From SIG565 sp045651765 (GTDB taxonomy: Bacteria; Bacillota; Clostridia; Oscillospirales; Acutalibacteraceae), in assembly GCA_045651765.1 (NCBI GenBank), contig JAZRSY010000023.1, positions 42,900 to 106,899 of the forward strand: DNA of 64,000 nt, given 5' to 3'. The stretch's first letter is position 1, and the number at the start of each line of letters is the position of its first letter. The position numbers were made by a program, and so were the translations under genes. Positions 33,620-42,633 of the stretch are shown piece by piece. Below the pieces are notes generated by a model, which did not search any database, was not told where the DNA came from, and was given only the letters and a program-made list of their open reading frames with translations.

Positions 33620-36600
33620 TTATAATGTTGCAGCAATTTCAGAAATAAGCTCCGGGACCGACTGTTTTTTAAGCAACGAAACCTTATAATAAGGGCTTTC
33701 GCCTGCACTTAAAAACACCCTTTTTTCAAATATTGGCATTAGGCTGTCTATTTGTTTTTGGGTAACCTGTTTCACCTTTAAAATAAGGCCGTCATTCTCT
33801 TCACAAATTTCGTATATTCCGGCATTGGCTGCCTTAGAACGCAGTAATGCAATATCAATAAGGCCAATTACCGATTTTGGCGGGGTGCCAAAGCGGTCTA
33901 TAAGTTCGTCCAGAACATCTAATTTTTGCTCGTTGGAAGATACCGCCGCTATGCGCTTATAAATACCCAAACGGGCAGGTAAACTTTCAATATATCTTTC
34001 GGGAATGTGGGCCGAAATGTTAAGGTCTACGGTGCACTCATATTCCTTTTGGGGTGCTATGCCATTTTGTTCGTTAACGGCTTCGTTAAGCAGCCTTATA
34101 TACATATCGTACCCAACGGCCTCTAAGTTACCGTGTTGCTCGCCACCTAAAATATTACCCGCGCCGCGAATTTGTAAATCGCGCATGGCAATTTTAAAGC
34201 CCGAGCCGAACTCGGTATATTCCCTAATGGCCTCTAATCTTTTTTCGGCAACCTCGGAAATTTGACGGCCCCTGTTAAAACAAAAATAAGCATATGCCCG
34301 CCTTGCCGAACGCCCCACCCTGCCACGAATTTGGTGCAGTTGTGAAAGGCCTAAGCGGTCGGAATTTTCTACAATTAAGGTGTTTGCATTGGGCACGTCC
34401 ACTCCCGTTTCTATAATGGTGGTGCAAACAAGAATATCAATTTGGTGTTCGAGTAGCCTTTGCCAAACCCTAGATAATTCCTCTTCGCTCATTTTGCCGT
34501 GAGCCACAGCAACATTAGCCTCGGGTATAAGCTCCTTAATTTTGGCAGCGCAAAGTTCAATATCTTCGGTTTTGTTGTGCAAATAATAGGCCTGCCCCGA
34601 ACGCCGTAACTCTTTTTTTAACGCCTCGGTAATAACGGCCCAGTTTTGTTCTAAAACATAGGTTTGCACAGGCAACCTTTCACCCGGCGCTTCTTCTATT
34701 GTCGACATATCTCTAAGCCCCGACATAGCCATATTAAGTGTGCGGGGTATTGGTGTGGCCGAAAGCGTTAAAACATCTACAAACGGGTAAAGTTGTTTTA
34801 ACTTTTCTTTTTGGGCAACGCCAAAACGCTGCTCTTCATCAATAATAACAAGGCCAATATTTTTAAAATTAATATCGTTCGAAATTAGCCTATGGGTGCC
34901 TATAACCATATCTATTTTTCCGTTTTTAAGCCCCTCAATAACCTTTTTTTGTTCGGCCGCTGTCACAAAACGAGAAAGCATTTTTACATTAAGCGGCAGT
35001 TCTGAAAAACGGCGCAAAACGGTATTATAATGTTGGTATGCAAGTATTGTGGTTGGCACCAAAAAAGCACACTGTTTGCCTTCGCTAATACATTTAAAGG
35101 CGGCGCGCAAAGCAACCTCGGTTTTGCCAAAACCAACATCGCCGCAAAGCAACCTATCCATAGGAACGGGGCGCTCCATATCGGCCTTGATTTCGTGGGT
35201 GCTTCTAATTTGGTCGGCCGTTTCGGCAAACGGGAATGCCGCTTCAAAATCCGACTGAAGTTGTGTATCTGCCGAGAAGGCATAACCCTTAACCGACATT
35301 CTTTTGGCGTACAAAGCGGTTAATTCTTTGGCCATTTCTTTAACGGCTTTTTTAACCCTGGCCCTTGTTTTTTGCCAATCTTGGTTGCCAAGCCTGTTTA
35401 ATCTTACGGTACCGTTTTCGGTCGCGCCAACATATTTGGAAATCAAATCCAACTGTGTTACCGGCACATACAGAACATCGGTTTTGGCGTAATTAATTTT
35501 TATATAATCTTTAATAACACCCTTGTTGTTAATTTTATTTATGCCTGCAAAAACACCAATACCGTGCATAGAATGTACAACATAGTCGCCCGCCTTTAAT
35601 TCGTCAAGCGAGCCTATGGAATTTTCGTTCCTTTTAAGTTTTACCTTTTTGCTGCCCGAAAAAATATGGTAGCAGGTAATAAGCATAAAATTTTGTGATG
35701 TTAACTCGAACCCTGCTGAAAGTCCACCTTTTGTTACCGTAATGCCGTTTGGTAATGTGTCGGGCAATTCGCCCAACATTAGTGTTGCCTTAACACCACG
35801 GGCATTAAGGCTGTTGCAAACAACCTCGGCCGCCTTTTCACCACCCGCTAAAAGCAAGCATTTTCCTTTGTTATTAAGCAAAAATCGGGTGTCTTCCAAC
35901 AACACATTAATGTCGGATTTCCAAGGAGGCAACCGTTTATATGAAAATGACAGTTGCTCTTTTATATTAAAATCATAGTCGGTTTTTGTAAAATTCTCTA
36001 AATATACGGCCTTTTCTAAGGTTTCATAAAACTCACTCTCGTTTAGGGCGAATTTATTAATTTTAGGAAAAATACAGCCCTTTTCCAAATAGAAAATATA
36101 ATCTTCGGTTTGCCTATTATAAATTCCCTCTAAAGACTCGGCAATTTTGCTGCTTTCGGCCGCAAAAACAACTGTATCTTTTAAATAATCAAAAATAGTG
36201 CAGGCCGGGTAAATTAAAGGCAAATACCTATCAAGCGGCACCGAAATGCCGCCGTTTAACAGTGAAATATCTTGCGATATTTGCCCAATTTGTTCAGGGG
36301 TTAAACCACCTGACTGCATAAATTCATTTAATTTTTCTATTAATTTGTCGGCATCGGTTACAATTTCGCCGGCCTGTATTATATTAAGGTTTTCTATATT
36401 CTCGGTGCGGCGTTGCGAAGAAACATCAAATTCACTCATACTGTCAATTTCGTCGCCCCAAAACTCTATACGAACAGGGTTCTCGGTATTAACCGCAAAA
36501 ACATCTAAAATTCCGCCACGGCGCGAAAATTGACCTTGGCCTTCGGTTTCGGGCACTAAAACATAGCCCATACAAATCAATTTTTCGGTTAACCACTCTA

Positions 36601-37042
36601 AATTTACGGTTTGGGCAGTTTTTAACTCTAACGAGTTTTGCTTTAAAACATTGGGTGGCACAGTGTGCTGCATGGCGGCCTCAGCCGAGCAAACGGCAAC
36701 CGAAAAGTGCCCGCCCAAAATTTTGGACAGGGTGTCTAGCCTCTTATATTCGTACTCTTTAGACTGCACGGCAGCAGAAGTAAAGCAAAAATCCCTTGCG
36801 GGAAAATGCACTGCATTATAACCAAGACCAATAATGTCGGCCGTGATTTCGGTGGCTGAGGGTTCGTCGGGGGTAATTATTAGGGCGGTTTTTTGCAAAC
36901 ACCCCGTAATGCATCCCACCAAAACCGATTTATGAATTTGCGAAAGCCCCGAAACCGATATTGGCAAAAAACCATTTTGAATATTGTTAATAACGCTTTT
37001 AAATGCCGGCTCTTTTTTTAGGTAATTTTCTAAAAACTTCAT
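33620..37042 (-). CDS. mfd: Transcription-repair coupling factor
   Basis: Mfd removes RNA polymerase stalled at lesions and recruits UvrA. At 1140 residues it is near the usual length. The UvrB-like N-terminal region, the RNAP-interacting CarD-like domain (GDYVVHSMHGIGVFAGI) and SF2 translocase motifs are present: GDVGFGKTEVALRAAF, VIGTHRLI, IDEEQRFGVAQKEKL, TLSATPIPRTL and QIRGRVGRSARRAYAY. A TRCF C-terminal domain ends it. It lies 8 nt after pth. Confidence 0.96.
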   Translation of the reverse strand: MKFLENYLKKEPAFKSVINNIQNGFLPISVSGLSQIHKSVLVGCITGCLQKTALIITPDEPSATEITADIIGLGYNAVHFPARDFCFTSAAVQSKEYEYKRLDTLSKILGGHFSVAVCSAEAAMQHTVPPNVLKQNSLELKTAQTVNLEWLTEKLICMGYVLVPETEGQGQFSRRGGILDVFAVNTENPVRIEFWGDEIDSMSEFDVSSQRRTENIENLNIIQAGEIVTDADKLIEKLNEFMQSGGLTPEQIGQISQDISLLNGGISVPLDRYLPLIYPACTIFDYLKDTVVFAAESSKIAESLEGIYNRQTEDYIFYLEKGCIFPKINKFALNESEFYETLEKAVYLENFTKTDYDFNIKEQLSFSYKRLPPWKSDINVLLEDTRFLLNNKGKCLLLAGGEKAAEVVCNSLNARGVKATLMLGELPDTLPNGITVTKGGLSAGFELTSQNFMLITCYHIFSGSKKVKLKRNENSIGSLDELKAGDYVVHSMHGIGVFAGINKINNKGVIKDYIKINYAKTDVLYVPVTQLDLISKYVGATENGTVRLNRLGNQDWQKTRARVKKAVKEMAKELTALYAKRMSVKGYAFSADTQLQSDFEAAFPFAETADQIRSTHEIKADMERPVPMDRLLCGDVGFGKTEVALRAAFKCISEGKQCAFLVPTTILAYQHYNTVLRRFSELPLNVKMLSRFVTAAEQKKVIEGLKNGKIDMVIGTHRLISNDINFKNIGLVIIDEEQRFGVAQKEKLKQLYPFVDVLTLSATPIPRTLNMAMSGLRDMSTIEEAPGERLPVQTYVLEQNWAVITEALKKELRRSGQAYYLHNKTEDIELCAAKIKELIPEANVAVAHGKMSEEELSRVWQRLLEHQIDILVCTTIIETGVDVPNANTLIVENSDRLGLSQLHQIRGRVGRSARRAYAYFCFNRGRQISEVAEKRLEAIREYTEFGSGFKIAMRDLQIRGAGNILGGEQHGNLEAVGYDMYIRLLNEAVNEQNGIAPQKEYECTVDLNISAHIPERYIESLPARLGIYKRIAAVSSNEQKLDVLDELIDRFGTPPKSVIGLIDIALLRSKAANAGIYEICEENDGLILKVKQVTQKQIDSLMPIFEKRVFLSAGESPYYKVSLLKKQSVPELISEIAATL

Positions 37043-37050
37043 ACATTTGC

Positions 37051-37638
37051 CTAATTATTAAATTTATTCATAGCACTTTGGGTGCCGTTTTTTATAACCT
37101 CAACGGTGGCATCGGCCGCCTTTTTTAAGGCATTTTTTAATACTTCGTTGTCTTCTTTACTAAATTTGCCCAAAACCCAATCCTTTAAATCATATTCAGC
37201 ATTAGGTTTTTGTCCGACGCCAACCTTAACCCTTATAATGTCGATGGTTTTTAGGTGCTCGGAAATATTTTTCATTCCGTTATGGCCACCGTGTGTGCCC
37301 TTGCCCCTAACCCGTATTTTACCAACGGGCAGCGATATATCGTCGAACACAACTATTACCTTGCTGGCAGGAATCTTATAAAATTTGCAAATTTCACTCA
37401 CTGCCTCGCCCGATAAATTCATATATGTTTGGGGTTTAGCCAGAAGCACCCTCTCGCCGTTTATTGTGCATTCGCAAATCAAGGCCTTGTGTTTTAATTT
37501 AAAATCGGATTTAGCAAAACCCTCTTCTAAAACATCGGCCACCATAAATCCTGCATTGTGGCGAGTGCTTTCATATTCTTTGCCGGGGTTGCCAAGGCAA
37601 ACCACCAAATAAGAGTAAACACAACTTTTAAAAAACAT
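37051..37638 (-). CDS. pth: Peptidyl-tRNA hydrolase
   Basis: Pth releases tRNA from prematurely dropped peptidyl-tRNA. I start at the ATG giving MFFKSCVYSYLVVCLGNPGKEYE (195 residues). An alternative GTG lies four codons upstream, and neither has a strong ribosome site. The catalytic region YESTRHNAGF (His), PQTYMNLSG and DDISLPVGKIRVRGKGTHGGHNGMK are intact. pth-mfd is a common gene pair. Confidence 0.93.
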   Translation of the reverse strand: MFFKSCVYSYLVVCLGNPGKEYESTRHNAGFMVADVLEEGFAKSDFKLKHKALICECTINGERVLLAKPQTYMNLSGEAVSEICKFYKIPASKVIVVFDDISLPVGKIRVRGKGTHGGHNGMKNISEHLKTIDIIRVKVGVGQKPNAEYDLKDWVLGKFSKEDNEVLKNALKKAADATVEVIKNGTQSAMNKFNN

Positions 37639-37654
37639 ATTATTCACCAAAAAT

Positions 37655-37683
37655 ATTTTAACATAGTTTTATTTTTTATTCAA
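37655..37683 (-). promoter_or_regulatory. Promoter of pth-mfd
   Basis: Minus strand: TTGAAT, 17 nt, TAAAAT. The -35 overlaps the end of the DUF1653 gene. Confidence 0.6.
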
Positions 37684-37891
37684 CACCCGTATATGTAAAT
37701 CTTTTAACCGTTTTTCCATTTACGGTTATGGGCTCGTCCCACATAAAAGCAGGCCTTACCCAAATTTCGCCGTTGCCGTAAAGGGCCTTATAAACCACCA
37801 TTTCTTCGAGTGTTTCGCTGTGGCGTGCGGTGGCTAAAACCTCATAACTGTTGCCCTTATAATGCCGGTATATTCCCTTTTTAATTTCCAT
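37676..37891 (-). CDS. DUF1653 family protein
   Basis: 71 residues from MEIKKGIYRHYKGNSYEVL, the usual DUF1653 start and length, with AAGGAG 8 nt upstream. A longer frame would run through the terminator at 37911-37932 and is rejected. The short beta-rich domain has HSETLEEMVVYKALYG and ending WVRPAFMWDE. Function is unknown. Confidence 0.85.
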   Translation of the reverse strand: MEIKKGIYRHYKGNSYEVLATARHSETLEEMVVYKALYGNGEIWVRPAFMWDEPITVNGKTVKRFTYTGVE

Positions 37892-37904
37892 TTTATTCTC
37901 CTTT

Positions 37905-37932
37905 AAAAAGAGCCCCAATTTAAGTTGGGGCT
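37905..37932 (-). terminator. Terminator of the small membrane-protein gene
   Basis: AGCCCCAA/TTGGGGCT stem with a six-base loop, followed by CTTTTTAAAG on the minus strand. It begins five bases after the stop codon. The DUF1653 start follows closely, so that gene may depend on readthrough. Confidence 0.8.
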
Positions 37933-37937
37933 TTTCT

Positions 37938-38165
37938 TTAGTTGCGATAGCATGCACAGGCTTTGTAAACAAGTATTACAACAGCCATAACAAACAAAGC
38001 AATGGTTAAAACCACTAACGCTGCCAAAACTCCACTAAAGAATTCGGCAAAAACCGAACCTAAAATTAAGCCTAAAGCCAAGGTGAAAAGGCCTGCCACA
38101 ATAGCGAATATAACTATTAAACAGCAGCAGCGATTAGTAGATTTGTTTTCACAACAGTTATACAT
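37938..38165 (-). CDS. Small Cys-rich membrane protein
   Basis: 75 residues, not recognised as a named family. A cytoplasmic-looking head with Cys4, Cys5 and the run CCC (13-15) is followed by two hydrophobic stretches (about 16-38 and 44-66) and a tail KACACYRN. The cysteine clusters at both ends of a two-helix hairpin suggest metal or redox binding, or palmitoyl-like anchoring. This is speculation. GGAAG precedes the ATG. Confidence 0.65.
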   Translation of the reverse strand: MYNCCENKSTNRCCCLIVIFAIVAGLFTLALGLILGSVFAEFFSGVLAALVVLTIALFVMAVVILVYKACACYRN

Positions 38166-38230
38166 ATTCTTTCCACTTCCAAATAAATTTACCGCGGTTG
38201 TTATATAATATGCAAACTAAGGTTGTTTTG

Positions 38231-39628
38231 TTATTGGGCAAATTCCTTCATTGCCAAATAAGCCATATAAACATCAAATTTAGCGGTGGTCTCAAACGGA
38301 GCGTGCATTGAAAGCACAGGCACACCTAAGTCCACAACATCTACACCAAGGTTAGCAATATACATGGCAACGGTGCCGCCGCCACCTGCATCTACTTTGC
38401 CGAGTTCACCCGTTTGCCAAGCAATATTGGCGTTATCCAACATCTGTCTTACAAACCCAACATACTCAGCCGATGCATCCGATGTGCCGCTCTTGCCTCG
38501 GGCGCCGGTGTATTTTGTAATAACCACGCCGTAGTTTAAATACGCCGCATTTCTGCGTTCCATAACATCCTGGAAGGTCGGGTCGGTGGCTGCATTAACA
38601 TCGGCCGACAAACACTTAGAATTTTTAAGCACCTCTCTATAATTAGCGCCTTCGTTTTCGGCAATATCTTCTATAATATACTTTAAAAATGCCGAGTTAA
38701 GCCCTGTGTTACCCTCGGAGCCTATTTCTTCTTTATCGGCCAAAATTGTAACTAAGGTATGATTTGGCATTGGCGTGTTTACGGCTGCCATAATTGCGGG
38801 GTATGCGCACACCCTGTCATCCTGCCCGTACGAGCCGATTAATGATGCATCAAATCCTATATCTCGTGCTTTAAAGGCCGGAACACACTCTAACTCGGCC
38901 GACAAAAAGTCGGCTTCGGTTACGCCGTATTTTTCGTTTAATATTTTTAAAATGTTGAGTTTTACAAGTTCGCTGGCTTTGTCGTCTTTAAACGGGTAAC
39001 TGCCCACCAAAACATTTAGTTCTTCACCTTTTATGGCCTCGGCTAATGTTCTTTTGGCCTGTTCGGTTGCCAAATGCGGTAATAAATCGTTAACCACAAA
39101 GCAAGGCTCGTTTTCGTTTTCTCCAATGCTAACCTCTTGCACTGTGCCATCTTTTTTAGCAAACACACCGTGCAAAGCAAGTGGAACGGCAGTCCATTGG
39201 TATTTTCTGATTCCGCCATAATAATGTGTTTTAAATAATGCTAATTCCAACTCCTCGTAAAGCGGGTTGGGTTTTAAATCAAGCCTTGGCGAATCAATGT
39301 GCGCTGCGGTTATGCGAACGCCCTGCTCACAAGGGGTTTTACCCACATTTACAAGTGCTACCGCTTTGCCGCGGTTATTAATATAGTATTTGTCGCCGGC
39401 TTTATATTTTTTGCCACTTACAAACTCACTAAAACCTGCCTTTTTGGCTATTTCTATGGCGCTTTTAGCGGCCTCGCGCTCGGTTTTAGAGTTATTTAAA
39501 AACTCTTTATAGCCCTTTGCAAATTCTTCGGCGGCGGCAATTGTGCTATCATCTGCCCTTAAAACGCCGTTTTTGTGCTCTATAAAAAGTTTTTGTTTTA
39601 GTGCCTCGGCGGTCGAAATTTCACTCAT
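38231..39628 (-). CDS. M18 family aminopeptidase
   Basis: 465 residues. It is a zinc aminopeptidase of the dodecameric M18 (aspartyl aminopeptidase) family that trims cytosolic peptides. Metal and catalytic stretches are AAHIDSPRLDLKPNP, DKEEIGSEGNTG, DVNAATDP and VDAGGGGTVAMYI, with SMHAPFE near the end as the last histidine site. It is the last gene of the DUF951-prfA-sua5-coaE operon, one base after coaE. Confidence 0.93.
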   Translation of the reverse strand: MSEISTAEALKQKLFIEHKNGVLRADDSTIAAAEEFAKGYKEFLNNSKTEREAAKSAIEIAKKAGFSEFVSGKKYKAGDKYYINNRGKAVALVNVGKTPCEQGVRITAAHIDSPRLDLKPNPLYEELELALFKTHYYGGIRKYQWTAVPLALHGVFAKKDGTVQEVSIGENENEPCFVVNDLLPHLATEQAKRTLAEAIKGEELNVLVGSYPFKDDKASELVKLNILKILNEKYGVTEADFLSAELECVPAFKARDIGFDASLIGSYGQDDRVCAYPAIMAAVNTPMPNHTLVTILADKEEIGSEGNTGLNSAFLKYIIEDIAENEGANYREVLKNSKCLSADVNAATDPTFQDVMERRNAAYLNYGVVITKYTGARGKSGTSDASAEYVGFVRQMLDNANIAWQTGELGKVDAGGGGTVAMYIANLGVDVVDLGVPVLSMHAPFETTAKFDVYMAYLAMKEFAQ

Positions 39629-39629
39629 T

Positions 39630-40220
39630 TTATTTTCCTCCTAAAATTTGCTTTAAAATATTTTCAAATTCACTTAAAAATTCATCCTGTCTGCCATCAT
39701 TATAAATTACATAATCGGCATTTTGTTTGTAAAAATCATCGCCTTTGCCGGCTTTCAACCTTAAATCTGCTGCCTCGTCGGTTAAATTATCCCTTAATAT
39801 TATGCGCTCTTTTCGTATTTTAGTATTGGCCAAAACGGCAATGGTTTTTTTGCAAATATCATTAATTCCGCTTTCAAAAAGGGTTGGGGCGTCAAGCAAA
39901 ATTAAACTGCTGCTACTGCCCTTTATTATGTTTTTAATTTCAGTAACAATAAACGGTAGCAAGGTCTTATTTAAAAGTAGAGTATTTTGTTTATTTTTAA
40001 ATGCAGCGGCGGCCAAAAGGCCTCTGTCAATTTCACCACTACTTAAAATATTTTCAGAAAAAACATTAACCAGCGCCTCTTTAGCATCTGCGTTTTGGTT
40101 GGTTACATTTTTTGCAACACTGTCGCAATCTATTACAAAAAATCCAAGATTTTCGGCTATATTTTTAGTGCTGCTTTTGCCGGCACCTGTTTGGCCTGTT
40201 AAACCTATAATTGTTTTCAT
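39630..40220 (-). CDS. coaE: Dephospho-CoA kinase
   Basis: This phosphorylates dephospho-CoA in the last step of CoA synthesis. It is 196 residues. The P-loop reads GLTGQTGAGKSS, with VIDCDSVAK and LLDAPTLFESG as further motifs. Its ATG overlaps the sua5 stop by four bases (ATGA). Confidence 0.95.
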   Translation of the reverse strand: MKTIIGLTGQTGAGKSSTKNIAENLGFFVIDCDSVAKNVTNQNADAKEALVNVFSENILSSGEIDRGLLAAAAFKNKQNTLLLNKTLLPFIVTEIKNIIKGSSSSLILLDAPTLFESGINDICKKTIAVLANTKIRKERIILRDNLTDEAADLRLKAGKGDDFYKQNADYVIYNDGRQDEFLSEFENILKQILGGK

Positions 40221-41236
40221 AGCTTTACCACCTTAAAGGCTGCGGCTCTGATTAACCTGTTATACACCGCAAGGCCTATTCCATTTTTGGTTGGGGCGTG
40301 AACATATGCTTTTGGGTAACCCTTATTATCTAACTGCCTTAGGCATTCAAATAAATTTTTTGCCAAAGTCGCCTCGTTTCTGGTGCTGCCGTAAACAATT
40401 TTTTCTATTACTATGCCGCTGTCTTCCAAAAAACAAACGGCTATGCAGTCTGTTTTGCTGTTAACAAACTTTGCAAAATCTTGACCCGAGCCCTCTACCA
40501 ATATTACCTCGGTTTTTGGGGCGTAGTGTTTATATTTCATGCCCGGCGATGCTGCCTTTTCGCCCGCTTTTAACTCGTTAAGCACGGCGTTATCCACCAC
40601 CAAATTGGGCAAAAATGCTTCTAATTGCTCTTTGGTTACTGCGCCCGGGCGCAAAAGTCTGGGCGGGTTTGTGCACAAACTTACCACTGTGGATTCAACA
40701 CCAACTGCACTTTCACCCGACATTAAAACGGCATCTATTTTACCCTTTAAATCGGCAATAACATGCTCGGCTTTTGTGGGGCTTGGCCTGCCCGATAAAT
40801 TAGCCGATGGCGCCGCAAGCGGCAGCCCACTTTGATTTATAAGTTCAAGCGCTATGTCATTATTAGGCATTCTGACCGCCACAGTGTTAAGCCCGGCCGA
40901 AACATTGTCGCATATTTTATGGCCTTTTCCCAAAACCAATGTAAGTGGCCCCGGCCAAAATTCTTCTGTCAAACTAATAACTTCGGGCGGTATATTTTCG
41001 GCAACCTCGCTTAACATTTGCATGTTAGAAATATGCACTATTAATGGGTTATCTTGCGGTCTGCCCTTAGCCGTAAAAATTTTGGTTATGGCATCGTTAT
41101 TATAGGCCGATGCCGCCAAACCATAAACCGTTTCGGTGGGCATGGCAACAATGCCGCCGTTTTTTAAAATTTCGGCCGCTTTATTTATACTGTTTTCCTT
41201 ATTACTTTTGTCTAATAAAAGTTCTAAAGTTTCCAT
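40217..41236 (-). CDS. Threonylcarbamoyl-AMP synthase (Sua5 type)
   Basis: 339 residues. It makes threonylcarbamoyl-AMP for the t6A37 modification of ANN-decoding tRNAs. The YrdC domain (first 200 residues) has GGIVAMPTETVYGLAASA, KGRPQDNPL and SANLSGRPSPT. The C-terminal Sua5 domain starts near SPGMKYKHYAPKTEV. The long Sua5 form is usual in Firmicutes (ywlC-like). Its start overlaps the prfA stop by one base. Confidence 0.95.
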   Translation of the reverse strand: METLELLLDKSNKENSINKAAEILKNGGIVAMPTETVYGLAASAYNNDAITKIFTAKGRPQDNPLIVHISNMQMLSEVAENIPPEVISLTEEFWPGPLTLVLGKGHKICDNVSAGLNTVAVRMPNNDIALELINQSGLPLAAPSANLSGRPSPTKAEHVIADLKGKIDAVLMSGESAVGVESTVVSLCTNPPRLLRPGAVTKEQLEAFLPNLVVDNAVLNELKAGEKAASPGMKYKHYAPKTEVILVEGSGQDFAKFVNSKTDCIAVCFLEDSGIVIEKIVYGSTRNEATLAKNLFECLRQLDNKGYPKAYVHAPTKNGIGLAVYNRLIRAAAFKVVKL

Positions 41237-42312
41237 TACTGCTCTTCATCAGCCTTTAACATTTCGGCTCTGTAAAATGTATTTAAAGCCTCTACAATTT
41301 CGTCAATATCGCCGTTTAGAATTTGTTCTATTTTATAAAGTGTCAAACCAATGCGGTGGTCGGTTACGCGGCCTTGGGGATAGTTGTAGGTTCTAATCCT
41401 CTCACTTCGGTCGCCTGTGCCAACCTGTGCCTTTCTATCAGATGCAATGGCATCGTTTTGTTCACGCTGAATGGCCTCGTAAAGACGAGAGCGTAAAACC
41501 TTCATGGCTTTGTCTTTATTTTTGTGCTGACTGCGTTCGTCTTGACATTCAACCACCAAGCCTGTCGGCAGGTGGGTTATGCGTATGGCTGACTCGGTTT
41601 TATTAACGTGTTGGCCACCCGCACCGCCTGCACGGTAGGTATCTATTTGTAAATCGGCCGGGTTAATTTCTACCTCAACCTCTTCGGCCTCAGGCAATAC
41701 TGCTACCGTAACGGTAGATGTGTGTATACGACCTTGGGTTTCGGTTTCGGGCACACGCTGAACCCTGTGCACTCCACTTTCATATTTTAATTTAGAGTAT
41801 GCGCCTTCGCCCTCTATCATAAAACTAACCTCTTTAAAACCACCAAGTTCGGTTTCGTTGGCATTTAAAATCTCGGTTTTCCAACGCTTGCTTTCGGCAT
41901 ACATAGAGTACATTCGCATTAAACTTCCGGCAAAAAGTGCGGCTTCATCGCCACCGGCACCGCCACGAATTTCTATAATAACGTTTTTATCATCGTTAGG
42001 GTCTTTAGGCAAAAGCAAAATTTTAAGTTCTTCGGATGTTTCTTCAATTTTAACCTTGGCCGATAAAAACTCCTCTTCAACCAATTCTTTAAAATCTTTA
42101 TCCATTCCGCCTTCGTCTAAAAGAACCCTGGCCTCTTCTTCGGCCTGTTTTGCGGCTTTATATTCCCTGTATTTTTCAACAATAGGAGTTAACTGCTTAT
42201 GTTCTTTCATAAGTTTTTTAAACAGTTCGTTATCCGATACTGTTTCGGGCTTCATAAGCTCGTTACCTACCTCTTCGAATCTTTGCTCAACTGCGCTTAA
42301 TTTATCAAACAT
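41236..42312 (-). CDS. prfA: Peptide chain release factor 1
   Basis: RF1 releases peptides at UAA and UAG. It is 358 residues. The catalytic GGQ lies in YRAGGAGGQHVNKTES, and RIHTSTVTVAVLPEAEEVE is the RF1-type domain 2. No programmed frameshift is present, as expected for RF1. It lies three nt after the DUF951 gene. Confidence 0.97.
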   Translation of the reverse strand: MFDKLSAVEQRFEEVGNELMKPETVSDNELFKKLMKEHKQLTPIVEKYREYKAAKQAEEEARVLLDEGGMDKDFKELVEEEFLSAKVKIEETSEELKILLLPKDPNDDKNVIIEIRGGAGGDEAALFAGSLMRMYSMYAESKRWKTEILNANETELGGFKEVSFMIEGEGAYSKLKYESGVHRVQRVPETETQGRIHTSTVTVAVLPEAEEVEVEINPADLQIDTYRAGGAGGQHVNKTESAIRITHLPTGLVVECQDERSQHKNKDKAMKVLRSRLYEAIQREQNDAIASDRKAQVGTGDRSERIRTYNYPQGRVTDHRIGLTLYKIEQILNGDIDEIVEALNTFYRAEMLKADEEQ

Positions 42313-42315
42313 TGG

Positions 42316-42507
42316 TTAAATTCCTTTCGTTTCGCGAATTACTTTTTTAATACTTTTTTCACACTTTTGGCGCGGCAACATAACCTCGTGCCCACAGCCT
42401 GTGCAACGGATTTTAAAATCCATTCCAATTCTTGTAACCAAGAATTCCGAAGAGCCGCAAGGGTGTTGTTTTTTCATAACTATTTTATCGCCAACTAAAA
42501 TATCCAA
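42316..42507 (-). CDS. DUF951 family zinc-binding protein
   Basis: 63 residues. The sequence VGDKIVMKKQHPCGSSEF followed by RCTGCGHEVMLPR matches the DUF951 family, with cysteines for a small zinc site. It is often found beside translation or segregation genes and its function is unknown. AGGGGGA precedes the ATG. It is first in the prfA operon. Confidence 0.88.
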   Translation of the reverse strand: MDILVGDKIVMKKQHPCGSSEFLVTRIGMDFKIRCTGCGHEVMLPRQKCEKSIKKVIRETKGI

Positions 42508-42535
42508 GCATACTCCCCCTTATAATATTTAATAT

Positions 42536-42564
42536 ATTATAACCTAAATTTTCACTAAAGGCAA
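42536..42564 (-). promoter_or_regulatory. Promoter of the DUF951-prfA operon
   Basis: Minus strand: TTGCCT, 17 nt, TATAAT. It is divergent from the yhaO-like promoter, separated by 7 nt. Confidence 0.7.
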
Positions 42565-42571
42565 TATTTTC

Positions 42572-42600
42572 TTGCTATAACCCAAACTTAATGTTAAAAT
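42572..42600 (+). promoter_or_regulatory. Promoter of the yhaO/yhaN-like pair
   Basis: TTGCTA, 17 nt, TAAAAT, 33 nt before the TTG start. Confidence 0.6.
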
Positions 42601-42633
42601 AAATATAAGAAATTTTAAATTGAGGTAATTATT

